A stretch of 43,043 bases of DNA from a virus. Positions 22,065 through 31,400 of this stretch are shown in pieces; position 1 is the first letter of the stretch; each line of letters opens with the position of its first letter. The notes under the pieces are model-generated. The model was not told the origin of the DNA and made no database searches. It saw only the letters and a list, made by a program, of their open reading frames with translations. The position numbers and the translations under genes are program-made. The stretch is taken from the IMG/VR virus record IMGVR_UViG_3300043783_000045, positions 1 to 43,043 of that record; one strand, given 5' to 3'.

Positions 22065-23723
22065 ATGATAAAATCAATATCTCTTCTTTTATTTCTTGTT
22101 ACCATCGGCGCTGCTTCAGCAGCAATTCACGGTGCCGTACCAACTAACTCGTCTCTCCGTAATCCTACAGCGCAGGACGATTCCACGCGCGGGAACGTTG
22201 TTAACGAGTTATGGTTGAACACATCTACAGGGACGTTTTTTACAGCCAGCGGCGTTTCGCCAGGAGCGGCAGTTTGGGCAAATAGCGGAACACCGTCGTC
22301 TCTTCCGTGCGATGCCGTTGCGAGCGTGACTGTTTGCTATGGGCTGTTTTCTCTCACGTCTTCATGGTCCAACGGGAATCTGTTCGATATTCAAAGAAGC
22401 ACGGACAGCACGACAACAACTATTGCCGCAGTCGGTGGGAAGGCCGACATGGCATCATTAAATTCGTTTCTTGCCGGTGGGGCGGGTGGCGTAATAACAA
22501 AGTGGTACGATCAGAGCGGAAACGGCAACGATTGTATTCAGGCGACGGCGGCGAATGCGTTGGCCTTGCGTAATATCAATGGCGTTCTGTCGCTCGTTGG
22601 AGATTATCAGGATACTCCTATCGGCGTCACCGCGTTTATGCGCTCTTGCGCACTTCCCAGCGTGACGTTTGGGACCTCCAATTCAGCGTTTTCAGTTACG
22701 CAAGTAAGTGCGACACACTATGCCAATTTCATATGGGAGCTTGGCACATCGACCGCTGGCTACATGGGACTTTACGGCAACGCGCTAAACACTTGGCGCG
22801 TTAACAACAACGCTACAAGCTTTACGAACAGCGAAACCGAACAACAGGTGTGGAGCGTTGTTGCCAGCCCATCGACCGGAACGTTTGGCGTTGGAGAGAA
22901 TATTGCAACCGCAGCCAACCAAGCGCTCAATGCGGCTCCAACGGGCGGCTCTATTGGGCTGAGTTTTCAGCATTCTTCGACGAGTGAGATATTTGATGGT
23001 CAAATGTATGCCTTTGCCGCGTGGAACGGGCTGGCGATGAGTGGCGCGCAAAGCCTTGCGGTTAGAAAGGCATTTTATCAAGCCTACAAAATCGCGCCGC
23101 AGATGCGCAACGATCAGATTGTGTTTGCAGGAGATAGCTGGCTTTCGGCAAATGGAGGTCAGTTCCAATCACCAAATGGGCCTTTCGGATTAAGCGCTGA
23201 GGCGCAGGTTACGCCGCTTTTGAACAGGCCCGTGACGCAGATTAATTTAGCCTTGTCTGGGGAAAAGCTCGCGACAATGCTGAGTGAATATTCAAGTCTA
23301 GTGGCTCCGCTTTTCGATTCTTCGCGCAGGAACAACATTCTAATATTTGACGGTGGAGCAAATGACATTTTTACAGCTGGCCATACCACCGCTCAAACAT
23401 TTGCCGATCTACAATCGTATTGCAATGCCGCTATCGCGACGGGCTGGCAGGCTTATTATATAACCTCGATTGCATTCCCAGGTGGGAACACTTGGGACAC
23501 ATCCCTGAACTCACTTGTGCGTGGAGGGCCGCTTTCATGCACGGCTCTCATAGACATAGGGGCAAATCCACACTTTGATCCTTCCATTTCTCCGGCTGTC
23601 AACACTAACCAAACATATTACTCGACGGACGATGAGCATCCCAACGCCTTTGGATATAGCATATGGGCAATGGCTCCGTACATATCGACGGCGATCAACG
23701 GTGTTCTTGGTGTCGGTCCGTGA
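22065..23723 (+). CDS. Secreted GDSL/SGNH esterase with ConA-like domain (552 aa)
   Basis: Signal peptide MIKSISLLLFLVTIGAASA. Residues about 75-340 look like a carbohydrate-binding ConA-like/LamG or arabinofuranosidase-type domain (RSTDSTTTTIAAVGGKAD, then KWYDQSGNGNDCIQAT). The C-terminal 200 residues form an SGNH hydrolase: block I FAGDSW (Ser358), block II LALSGEK, block III GGANDIF (Asn433), and the Asp-His pair in DDEHP (Asp522, His525). The likely role is removal of acyl groups from a surface polysaccharide, as in phage spikes. Six cysteines. The signal peptide is unusual for a spike. Confidence 0.85.
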   Translation: MIKSISLLLFLVTIGAASAAIHGAVPTNSSLRNPTAQDDSTRGNVVNELWLNTSTGTFFTASGVSPGAAVWANSGTPSSLPCDAVASVTVCYGLFSLTSSWSNGNLFDIQRSTDSTTTTIAAVGGKADMASLNSFLAGGAGGVITKWYDQSGNGNDCIQATAANALALRNINGVLSLVGDYQDTPIGVTAFMRSCALPSVTFGTSNSAFSVTQVSATHYANFIWELGTSTAGYMGLYGNALNTWRVNNNATSFTNSETEQQVWSVVASPSTGTFGVGENIATAANQALNAAPTGGSIGLSFQHSSTSEIFDGQMYAFAAWNGLAMSGAQSLAVRKAFYQAYKIAPQMRNDQIVFAGDSWLSANGGQFQSPNGPFGLSAEAQVTPLLNRPVTQINLALSGEKLATMLSEYSSLVAPLFDSSRRNNILIFDGGANDIFTAGHTTAQTFADLQSYCNAAIATGWQAYYITSIAFPGGNTWDTSLNSLVRGGPLSCTALIDIGANPHFDPSISPAVNTNQTYYSTDDEHPNAFGYSIWAMAPYISTAINGVLGVGP

Positions 23724-23766
23724 ACGATAACAGCCCGGTAGGGCTCAACAAAGTAGGATAAAACAC

Positions 23767-24291
23767 ATGGCTAGATGGAAATTGACGGAACCTCACTATT
23801 TGGCGGTTGAAGGAATCAAGTGGGAATACTCCGAGGTCGACCGTGTAACTGGTCGCCCGAAGCGAACTCAGTTCCCTGTACCCTTGCACCTCGATCCCAA
23901 TATCGAATCGGATTGGACCCACCGCTATGATGCTTGGTCAGGAGACATCATAGTCTCCGATGGCCACAATAACGATCCAAAGGACCTGATTTACACTGGT
24001 CCAGTCACGCCCGGTATGCTCCCTCTCGACGACGAGGCGAAGGCCATCACGGCAAAGGCTGCGAAGGATAAGTGGCGCCCAACGCAGGGGCTTGATCCGG
24101 AGTCGCAGAACGAGTCCTACACGAACAAGCTGCTCTCCGGTTTCATCGATCAGATGACCATGGTTCAAACCAACGCACAGCAGGCTCCGCAAATCGCTGG
24201 GCTTGAAGAGATGCTGAAGTCGATGACCGCCGTCATGACAATGCAAACTGAGCTTCTTGCGAAACTCGCTAATTCTGCGCGGAGAGTGTAG
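23767..24291 (+). CDS. Conserved phage hypothetical protein (174 aa)
   Basis: No signal peptide and no cysteine. The N-terminal half (MARWKLTEPHYLAVEGIKWE, then GPVTPGMLPLDDEAKAI) resembles unnamed phage proteins with a small beta domain; the C-terminus is a long helix (IAGLEEMLKSMTAVMTMQTE). It follows the secreted esterase after 43 bases holding only a short hairpin and a ribosome site (AGGA). Probably a minor structural or assembly protein. Confidence 0.8.
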   Translation: MARWKLTEPHYLAVEGIKWEYSEVDRVTGRPKRTQFPVPLHLDPNIESDWTHRYDAWSGDIIVSDGHNNDPKDLIYTGPVTPGMLPLDDEAKAITAKAAKDKWRPTQGLDPESQNESYTNKLLSGFIDQMTMVQTNAQQAPQIAGLEEMLKSMTAVMTMQTELLAKLANSARRV

Positions 24292-24663
24292 GTGCCTGAA
24301 GAACGAACCGAAGCGACCGAACTAGCCGAAATCCGTCGGGAACTCAAAACCATCCGTGAGATGATGACAACTGTTGTGTTCGCGATTCGGGAAGCTGAAA
24401 GCGAAGTCCCTGAGAAGATGCGGCGGTTTGTGATGTACATGCACGATATTCACGACATCTCTTACATGTACACCGAGATGGGTCACGAGCCGCCGGAATG
24501 GATCAAGCGTGAAATGGAGCGGTGCGATGATCGCTTTCGGCAGCTTCTCACCGAGTCGCACTCAGATGGCGGTGCGTTTGAAAAGGTCAGGCGCACTATG
24601 GCAGAGGACCCACTTAATCGGTGGGACCACACTCGACTTTTAACCAAGCCTAAGGAGGCGTAA
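24292..24663 (+). CDS. Hypothetical helical protein (123 aa)
   Basis: A coiled-coil-like N-terminus (LAEIRRELKTIREMMTTVVF) is followed by a His/Met-rich stretch (MYMHDIHDISYMYTEMGH). No family was recognised. GTG 24292 directly follows the upstream TAG, with GGAGAG in the upstream tail codons as ribosome site. Confidence 0.75.
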   Translation: MPEERTEATELAEIRRELKTIREMMTTVVFAIREAESEVPEKMRRFVMYMHDIHDISYMYTEMGHEPPEWIKREMERCDDRFRQLLTESHSDGGAFEKVRRTMAEDPLNRWDHTRLLTKPKEA

Positions 24664-24897
24664 ATGAAACAAGGAAGTGGAAGAAATAGTATGGCTGGAC
24701 AGAAACGTGAACCGATTGCGCACGCGATTAACCCTGCGGGCGTGAGCCAGATTGGCAGCGCGATGGGGAACCACGCTACGGAAGTCGGTAAGACCCTTCA
24801 CGGTGCGTCAGTGTCGATGGACCGTGGTCGTGGGTTTGAGGCGCCCAAGGATGCAGGGCGAACTGTGCATCATAACGGTAGCCAAGGAAAACGATGA
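24664..24897 (+). CDS. Hypothetical basic protein (77 aa)
   Basis: Glycine-, His- and Lys-rich, probably disordered (AGQKREPIAHAINPAGVSQI). No family was recognised. AAGGAGG lies just before ATG 24664, which directly follows the upstream stop. Confidence 0.7.
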   Translation: MKQGSGRNSMAGQKREPIAHAINPAGVSQIGSAMGNHATEVGKTLHGASVSMDRGRGFEAPKDAGRTVHHNGSQGKR

Positions 24898-25196
24898 TGA
24901 ACTGGGACAAGATAGAACAGCTATTGAATATCATCAGCAAGGCTTCGGAGCACGGACCGAATCTTTCACCGGTCGTTCAGTTTGCGCAGCAAGAGCTCTC
25001 GACGCACGTGAAAGAAGCGCAAATGCAGGCGGCTGAAGCTAAGGTGAAAAAGGATAAAGAAGAAGCTGACGCTGCGGCGAAGTTGAAGGCCGAATCTCCT
25101 GAAGAAGTCCAGCGCGACCGAGAGGATGCTTTTGATCAAGCTCAGGGGATTGAAGAGGCTGACCCCGCTGAAACCTCAACCGTAAGGAGGGTTTAA
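24894..25196 (+). CDS. Hypothetical helical protein (100 aa)
   Basis: A folded-looking start (WDKIEQLLNIISKASEHG), then a Lys/Glu/Ala-rich helix (AKVKKDKEEADAAAKLKA) and an acidic tail. No family was recognised. Two adjacent ATGs at 24894 and 24897 overlap the upstream stop. Confidence 0.75.
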   Translation: MMNWDKIEQLLNIISKASEHGPNLSPVVQFAQQELSTHVKEAQMQAAEAKVKKDKEEADAAAKLKAESPEEVQRDREDAFDQAQGIEEADPAETSTVRRV

Positions 25197-25393
25197 TGTC
25201 CAAGGACATCCTTTCAATGTACGGTCCCGATTCGCCGTCTAACCAAATGCCCCGCGCAACTTCCGGCGGTGTGAAGGAAGCAAAGAAGCTGGCTTACGAT
25301 CCACCGAAGGGTCCAACCACCTTCTCTCATGAAGGTCCCGGGCTTGCGGATCATACCAACCACGGTTGTTGCGGTACGCAGGGCAAGTACTGA
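25196..25393 (+). CDS. Hypothetical protein with Cys/His tail (65 aa)
   Basis: A small, loosely structured protein ending ADHTNHGCCGTQGKY. The H-T-N-H-G-C-C cluster might bind metal. No family was recognised. TAATG junction upstream with an AAGGAGG site; TGATG downstream. Confidence 0.7.
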   Translation: MSKDILSMYGPDSPSNQMPRATSGGVKEAKKLAYDPPKGPTTFSHEGPGLADHTNHGCCGTQGKY

Positions 25394-25824
25394 TGCCCTC
25401 GCAAAAGGACTTGGATCAGGGGGGTACATCTCGAGCGTGGGTGCGAACCTACCTTGGTCCAAGCGTGGGCTGGACTTGGGTGCCTTCAAGTAATGTACTA
25501 CCGATCACGGCTGCTGGCACCTACGTCCTTGATCCGAGTACCTCTCTTGTGACCGTGAGCGTAGCGGGGGCGGTGATTATCGTTCTCCCTTCTGCAATCG
25601 ACCCTTCCGTTCCTGCCGGAGTTCAGCCCGGTCTATTCGCAAACAACCCTATCACGATTGTGGACATCGGTGGCAACGCCACTGCGCACCCAATCACAAT
25701 CCAGCCTGCTTCAGGTTCTGAAAACATCATGAACCTCCCGTCGATCAGCCTCTCCGTCAACTACGGCGGGTACTCGCTCCTTCCGAACTCCGCCTTAAAG
25801 GGATGGAATTCCATATCACCATGA
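25393..25824 (+). CDS. Fibre/decoration-like protein without signal (143 aa)
   Basis: A small beta protein (WVRTYLGPSVGWTWVPSS, then NPITIVDIGGNATAHPITIQ and YGGYSLLPNS). The PITI..G.. pattern is common in phage head fibre and tail fibre domains. No cysteine and no signal peptide, in contrast to the spike gene that overlaps it by four bases. It may be the virion-bound partner for a surface protein. Confidence 0.75.
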   Translation: MPSQKDLDQGGTSRAWVRTYLGPSVGWTWVPSSNVLPITAAGTYVLDPSTSLVTVSVAGAVIIVLPSAIDPSVPAGVQPGLFANNPITIVDIGGNATAHPITIQPASGSENIMNLPSISLSVNYGGYSLLPNSALKGWNSISP

Positions 25825-27119
25825 AAAAGATCATCCTCGCACTTGCACTTGCGCTTGCTCCATCGTTGGCCTTTGGACAATGTAACGGTGTGTTCCCGGC
25901 CAACACTCTTTGTGGTAACCTCAGTGCGAGCCCTGCGCCACCCGCAGCATTTAGCGCTTCCGGCACGGTCGTTGGTCCAGGGTCGTCGGTCGTCAATGAC
26001 ATTGCGACCTATGCCAATACTGGTGGTACGCAGATTAAGGATAGCGGAGTTTTAATCTCAAACGTTCCACTTTTAGGAAGCAACAACACCTATACAGGCA
26101 CCAATACTTTCAACAACACCGTCTCCGGTACCGGCGTTACATCACTCTTCGCTTCCCCGCCAGCTATCGGAGGAACAGCTGCCGCGGCTGGAAGCTTTAC
26201 AACCCTGTCATCTAGTGGCAATGCAGTTTTCGGTTCAGGTAAGCCCTGGATCGACATTACCTCTGGCGCGCAAGGCTGTACAGCTGCCGACCCAACCGCT
26301 GTTTCGGATTCCACTATGGCTATTCAATGCTATTTAAACTATATGAACTCCACTTTTGGTGGAGGTATAGTTTTTGTCCCGCCTGGACAGTATCTTGTAT
26401 CTGCTGGTGGAGTGACAGTAAAAGGCGGGGTACAGATTCATGGAACCGGGGTTAGCGGTTCCATTATCAAAACTAACACCGATAGCAAAGTCATCACTTT
26501 CGACAGCGCTACATGTAATAAAGGAACCGCGTTAGAAAACACTTGGATTCAAGGCTTTCAAAGCGCAGCGGCTACCCAGGACGCGGTAACCATTGGCGCG
26601 AACTGCCCTGTGATACTTCGTGATAATTACATTTGGGGCGGTAAGAGTGGCCTAACCACCGCAGGGGTGGATGGAAGGTACACAAACAACTTCATCTGCG
26701 GTGCGTCTGCATCCGGCGCTAATGTAAATTCGACTGGGGCAAACTTCTACACTGACGACAAGATCGACACTTGTGGATTCACTGTGTCCGTCGGGTTCTC
26801 TCAAGGGGTTGCTTGTTGCAGCCTCGGCGTGGCAGAGAACCATTTTACTAATACCGACTTTTCAGGGGCTTTCACGGATAGTGTAGCTATCAATGACGGT
26901 GGTGGGGCTACTGCGCTCACAACTTTTACTGGCGGCATTTTCAGCGGCCCAATTGTTATCACCGCCGCAAAGGCATCGATGTTTTCGGCGGCGGAGTTTG
27001 GGTCAACCATGCTTAGTGTTAATGGCCCGATTAATATCGTAGGCAGCTTTGCCTTCTCCCCTACTACGGTTACAGGTGGTACACGTAGCTGTGCCGGTAA
27101 CACCAATATTACGTGCTAA
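25821..27119 (+). CDS. Secreted beta-helix spike-like protein (432 aa)
   Basis: Signal peptide MKKIILALALALAPSLAFG, then a linker with repeated GTNTFNNTVSG-type motifs and a pectate-lyase-like right-handed beta helix from about residue 160 (MNSTFGGGIVFVPPGQYLVS, VQIHGTGVSG, then repeated short strands). This fold is typical of tail spikes that bind or cut surface glycans. Twelve cysteines, an even and unusually high number for a phage spike, fit oxidation after export. No catalytic residues can be assigned. ATG 25821 overlaps the upstream stop (ATGA). Confidence 0.85.
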   Translation: MKKIILALALALAPSLAFGQCNGVFPANTLCGNLSASPAPPAAFSASGTVVGPGSSVVNDIATYANTGGTQIKDSGVLISNVPLLGSNNTYTGTNTFNNTVSGTGVTSLFASPPAIGGTAAAAGSFTTLSSSGNAVFGSGKPWIDITSGAQGCTAADPTAVSDSTMAIQCYLNYMNSTFGGGIVFVPPGQYLVSAGGVTVKGGVQIHGTGVSGSIIKTNTDSKVITFDSATCNKGTALENTWIQGFQSAAATQDAVTIGANCPVILRDNYIWGGKSGLTTAGVDGRYTNNFICGASASGANVNSTGANFYTDDKIDTCGFTVSVGFSQGVACCSLGVAENHFTNTDFSGAFTDSVAINDGGGATALTTFTGGIFSGPIVITAAKASMFSAAEFGSTMLSVNGPINIVGSFAFSPTTVTGGTRSCAGNTNITC

Positions 27120-27122
27120 GTC

Positions 27123-28265
27123 ATGACCACCAACCTCGATATCGGTAACCGTGCGCTGCAGGTGATGGGTAGCCGGACCAATATGTCCTTGGCCGAGTTC
27201 AATGCACAGTCGTCGAACGAAGCCATCCAGTGCCAGCTGATCATGTTCAAGCTCCGCGATGAGCTCAACCGAATGGCGCCGTGGGACTGTGTAACGAAGT
27301 GGGGGAGCCTGACCTACATAACTACCGCACCGGGCAATCCTGAACAGCCAAACTCTGGCGCACCGCTGTGGCAGCCTGGACAGCCACCGCCTCCGTGGAG
27401 CTATGAGTTCCAATATCCCGTGGACTGCCTACGCGCAAGGATGATTATCCCGCAATTTACTCAGCAGGCTGGCGGCGTTCCGATCTATCCATCTAACACT
27501 GTTACCGGCGCTGGACAGACTGGCTGGACTGGGCCTGCCATTAAGTTCAAGGTCGCAACGGATAGCTTCTTTGGAGTGACTGCAGCCGTGCCTGCGGTTG
27601 GTGGAACTGGGTATGCGATTGGGGATATTATCACTCTTACGCAGCCTAGCTATACCTTTATTCAGAACTCTGCACCAGTCGGTCAGCCTGCGTCGAACTT
27701 CTCCTACACCCTTGATGCAGGAGCCCCTGCGCAGCTTCAGGTCCTGACCGCGCCTGGAGGAGTAATCGGCACGGTTGCGGTCGTGAACCAAATCATGGAT
27801 GCGGCCACACCGATCGGTGGGAGCTACTTCTCCGTTCCGACCAATCCGGTTGCGCAGGGATCGACCTCTGGCGTCGGTGTGGGTGCCACGTTCAACCTCA
27901 CCTTTGGTTCTCAGTCTCCTCAGCGTGTGATCCTTTGCAACATCACCCAGGCAATCCTATGCTACAACACTCAGATCACCGACCCCAATATAATGGACCC
28001 ACTTTTCCAGGACGCCTGGATTCACATCCTGGCAGCGCGGCTCAGTCCGCAGCTGAATGGTGAAGTGGCTCGAGCCAACCAAAACATCGCCCTCGCCAAC
28101 GCTGCAATTATGGAAGCACGAAAGGCGGATGGGAATGAGGGGATTACAGTGAACGACGTTACGCCAGACTTCCTACGAACTAGAGGTGGCTTTGGCGTGG
28201 GCCCAAACTGGGAATATAGTCCGAATATGGATTTCGATTGGGGCAGCACGTACTCCCCTTACTAA
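27123..28265 (+). CDS. Tail adaptor (T7 gp11-like) with inserted beta domain (380 aa)
   Basis: The ring that links portal and nozzle. Residues 5-60 (LDIGNRALQVMGSRTNMSLA, then CQLIMFKLRDELNRMAPWDC) and the C-terminal LFQDAWIHILAARLSPQLNG helix match gp11-type adaptors, which are usually near 200 residues. Between about 152 and 268 a Gly/Thr-rich beta module is inserted (GGTGYAIGDIITLTQ, then GVGVGATFNLTFG), of a type seen in phage surface proteins. Five cysteines, no signal peptide. Confidence 0.85.
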   Translation: MTTNLDIGNRALQVMGSRTNMSLAEFNAQSSNEAIQCQLIMFKLRDELNRMAPWDCVTKWGSLTYITTAPGNPEQPNSGAPLWQPGQPPPPWSYEFQYPVDCLRARMIIPQFTQQAGGVPIYPSNTVTGAGQTGWTGPAIKFKVATDSFFGVTAAVPAVGGTGYAIGDIITLTQPSYTFIQNSAPVGQPASNFSYTLDAGAPAQLQVLTAPGGVIGTVAVVNQIMDAATPIGGSYFSVPTNPVAQGSTSGVGVGATFNLTFGSQSPQRVILCNITQAILCYNTQITDPNIMDPLFQDAWIHILAARLSPQLNGEVARANQNIALANAAIMEARKADGNEGITVNDVTPDFLRTRGGFGVGPNWEYSPNMDFDWGSTYSPY

Positions 28266-28266
28266 C

Positions 28267-28440
28267 ATGATGTTACATGCACCAAATACATTCCTACAGT
28301 TCTGGACAGCTAAAGAGCTTCGTGGTTGGTATAAAGAGCTATTAGCGCGGCATCGTGGAAATTGGCCTCGCTATCTTTGCGTACCCACTAAAGAACAAGT
28401 GCGCAATGAAATGAAACGTAGACGAATGAAACTGCACTGA
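28267..28440 (+). CDS. Hypothetical basic protein (57 aa)
   Basis: A basic protein with tryptophans in helices (FLQFWTAKELRGWYKELLAR) and a basic end (EMKRRRMKLH). No family was recognised. ATG 28267 follows the adaptor stop by one base, and its TGA shares a base with the nozzle ATG. Confidence 0.7.
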   Translation: MMLHAPNTFLQFWTAKELRGWYKELLARHRGNWPRYLCVPTKEQVRNEMKRRRMKLH

Positions 28441-31400
28441 TGAGCACTTCCACAATCAAAACCAGCTTCGCTAGCGGTGAATGGGCTCCCAAGCTCCGCG
28501 GTCGCGTGGACATTCAAAAGTACCACGCTGGCGCTGCGCTTATGCGGAATTTCTACGTTGATTTCTCAGGCGGTGGTGCCAGCACTCGTCAGGGAACGAA
28601 GTTCATTAACCAAGTAAAGGCTGCTGGTGCACGAATCGTACCGTTTCAGCCCTCTACTTCGATCTCATATGTCCTTGAGTTCGGTCAGTTTTACATCCGG
28701 TTCTTTTCCAACGGCGCACCAATTGTCGAAGCGGGAACGACGATTACTGGCGTAACGCAAGCTAACCCCGGCGTGGTCACCGACGCTGCGCACGGTTATA
28801 TCAACGGCCAGTGGGTGCTGATCTCTGGCCTCGTTGGTATGACGCAGCTTAACGGCAACTACTACATCGTCGCTGGTGCCACAACCAACACCTATGCCCT
28901 CACCGATCTCAACGGCAACCCAATCAACACCACCGGCTTTGGTGCGTACGTCTCTGGCGGTATCGCACAGCGGGTTTATGAAATCACTTCTCCGTACGCG
29001 GTTTCAGACCTCTTTCCAAACCCACTCACCAAGAATCCCGGCATTAAATGGGTTCAGAACGTAACCTCACTTATCATTACCCATCCAAGCTACTCGCCGA
29101 CCGTCCTGACCATCCAAGCGCCGACCAACTGGAATATCGGACCGATAGTGTTTGGGGCATTATTACCTGCCCCGACCGCGCCAACAGTTACTTCCACCTC
29201 CGCCACCGGCGCTGGGATTAACTACGGTTATGCAGTAACCGCAGTAGATGCTAATGGTTTGGAAAGCGCACCGTCAGTAGTCGGTACTATCTCCAACTTG
29301 TCTTATATCGGCACCACGCCGATGACGAATAAAATCGCCTGGACAGCCGTGTCCGGCGCGGTCAGTTATAACGTTTATAAGAACAGCCCGACCTTCACTA
29401 CTGCAATTGCATCCGGTGCGCCGCTTGGTTTTATTGGCAACACGACCGGAGTTACCTTTCTCGACTCTTACCCAGGCATTGTTCAGGACTTCTCTCAATC
29501 ACCACCGATCGTGGAGAACCCATTCCAGGGCGCGGGAGTACAATCGACCTCCGTCACCGCTGGAGGTTCCTACACCACGGTTCCTGGTGTCACCTTCACC
29601 ACCGCTCCAGCTGGCGGAGTGACTGCAACCGGCACTGCGTTGATGACATTGTTAACCTCTAGCATACTTCATGGAGGTGGGTTTTTCAACGTTAACGATC
29701 TTATAACGTTCTTTTATGGAATTGTTATTAAAGTAACCTCACAAACTGGCGGTGTTGTTACAGGGTATCAGGTAATCTCCACCGGCTCTTTTACTGCGGC
29801 AGTCGGCACTTCTCTGGCCTTTACGCTGAACCAAGTATCGACAACCGGAACCGGAACTAGCTTTGCGCTAAACGCACTGACTTGGGCTGTACAATCGATT
29901 CAACTTGGGACTGGTGGTGCTGGGTACACTGCGACACCGACGATCACCTTCTCCTCTGGCGCGGCAACCGCTACTGCAACTCTTGGCACTACGTCAACCG
30001 GTAACCCAGGCGTTCCTGGCTTTATTCAAGAGCGTCTAGCCTTGGCTGCGCAAGCACAAGATGTGCAAGGGTTTAACTTCTCGCAGCCTGGAGGGTATTT
30101 TAACTTCAACGTTTCTAACCCTTCGCAGAGCGACGATGCGATTTCGGGTACGATTATCTCTGAAGAGCTCAATGACATTCGCTGGCTGGTTCCGGTCCCA
30201 ACCGGGATCATTGCCGGTACTGGCAAGGGTGCGTGGCTAATCAACGGTGGTGGTGGTATCTCTACGCAAGTCCCAATCACTCCGTCGAACGTAACGGCGC
30301 AACCACAATCATTCACTGGGTCCAACGATCTCAGACCGATCAAGATTAATTTCGATATTCTCTACGTTACGAACAAAGGTAATTACGTCCGCGATCTCAC
30401 CTACAATCTATATGCTCAAACCTTTACAGGTTCGGACATCTCAGTGCTTAGTAACCATCTATTCTTTGGTTACTACCAAGTCGACTGGTGTCATTCTGAA
30501 GAGCCGTTCAAAACCACTTGGGCTGTGCGCAATGATGGACAGTTGCTTTCGCTCGCGTATGTTAAGGACCAAGAACTAATCGGTTGGTCCCACCATGACA
30601 CCAACGGTCAGTTCCTTTCAACCTGCTCGGTTATTGAGACAGTTGGAAAAGGCAACGTCGTTGATGCGGTTTACTTTGTAATCCAACGAATTATCAACGG
30701 CGTTACAGTTCAATACGTTGAACGCATGGCTGATAGGTTCTTTGACTACGGCTATGAAGACGCTTGGAGCGTTGACTGCGCGTTGCAAACCGTTTCAGCT
30801 AACAGTGGTGCACAGACTGGTACGACCGCAGTTTTCACTGGACAGAACACCGTTGGTAGTAGCGTCACGATTAACTTTGTTGGTCCTAATCCAGGATACA
30901 GCGCAGGGAACATTGGTAATGTTATCCGTGCTTCAGGTGGCATCTTTACTATTACTACAGTACCACTCAGTACACAAGTCACTGCAATAGTTAACCAAGC
31001 AGCGGCGAACTTTAATCAATATACCAATACCCCCTTTTCCGATGCAGGATGGACGGTATGGATACCGAACTCAACGGTGACTGGCTTGACCCAGCTGATC
31101 GGACAGAGTGTTGTTGGTGTGGCAGACGGCGCTGCGATAGGACCGTTTACTGTGTCAGCTACAGGGAGTGTCGCTTTAGGGTTGACGGCGACGAAGGTAA
31201 CTCTTGGGCTATCGTACCTACCACAACTGCAAACCCTCCCCTTGGACCTGGGTGAGCCGACGGTCCAAGGAAAGCGGAAGAAGATCACTGGGCTAACGCT
31301 TCGTGTAGCTGATACACTTGGGCTGTCGGTTGGGAAGACCTTCCAGACCTTGGTTCCAATGAAGGATCTAATTCTCGGCAACGTACCCACAACTTCGACC

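Noticed and set aside
23724-23766. AGCCC-GGTA-GGGCT hairpin as a terminator
   Set aside because: Only five pairs and no T-tract follows; it more likely has no effect on the late transcript.
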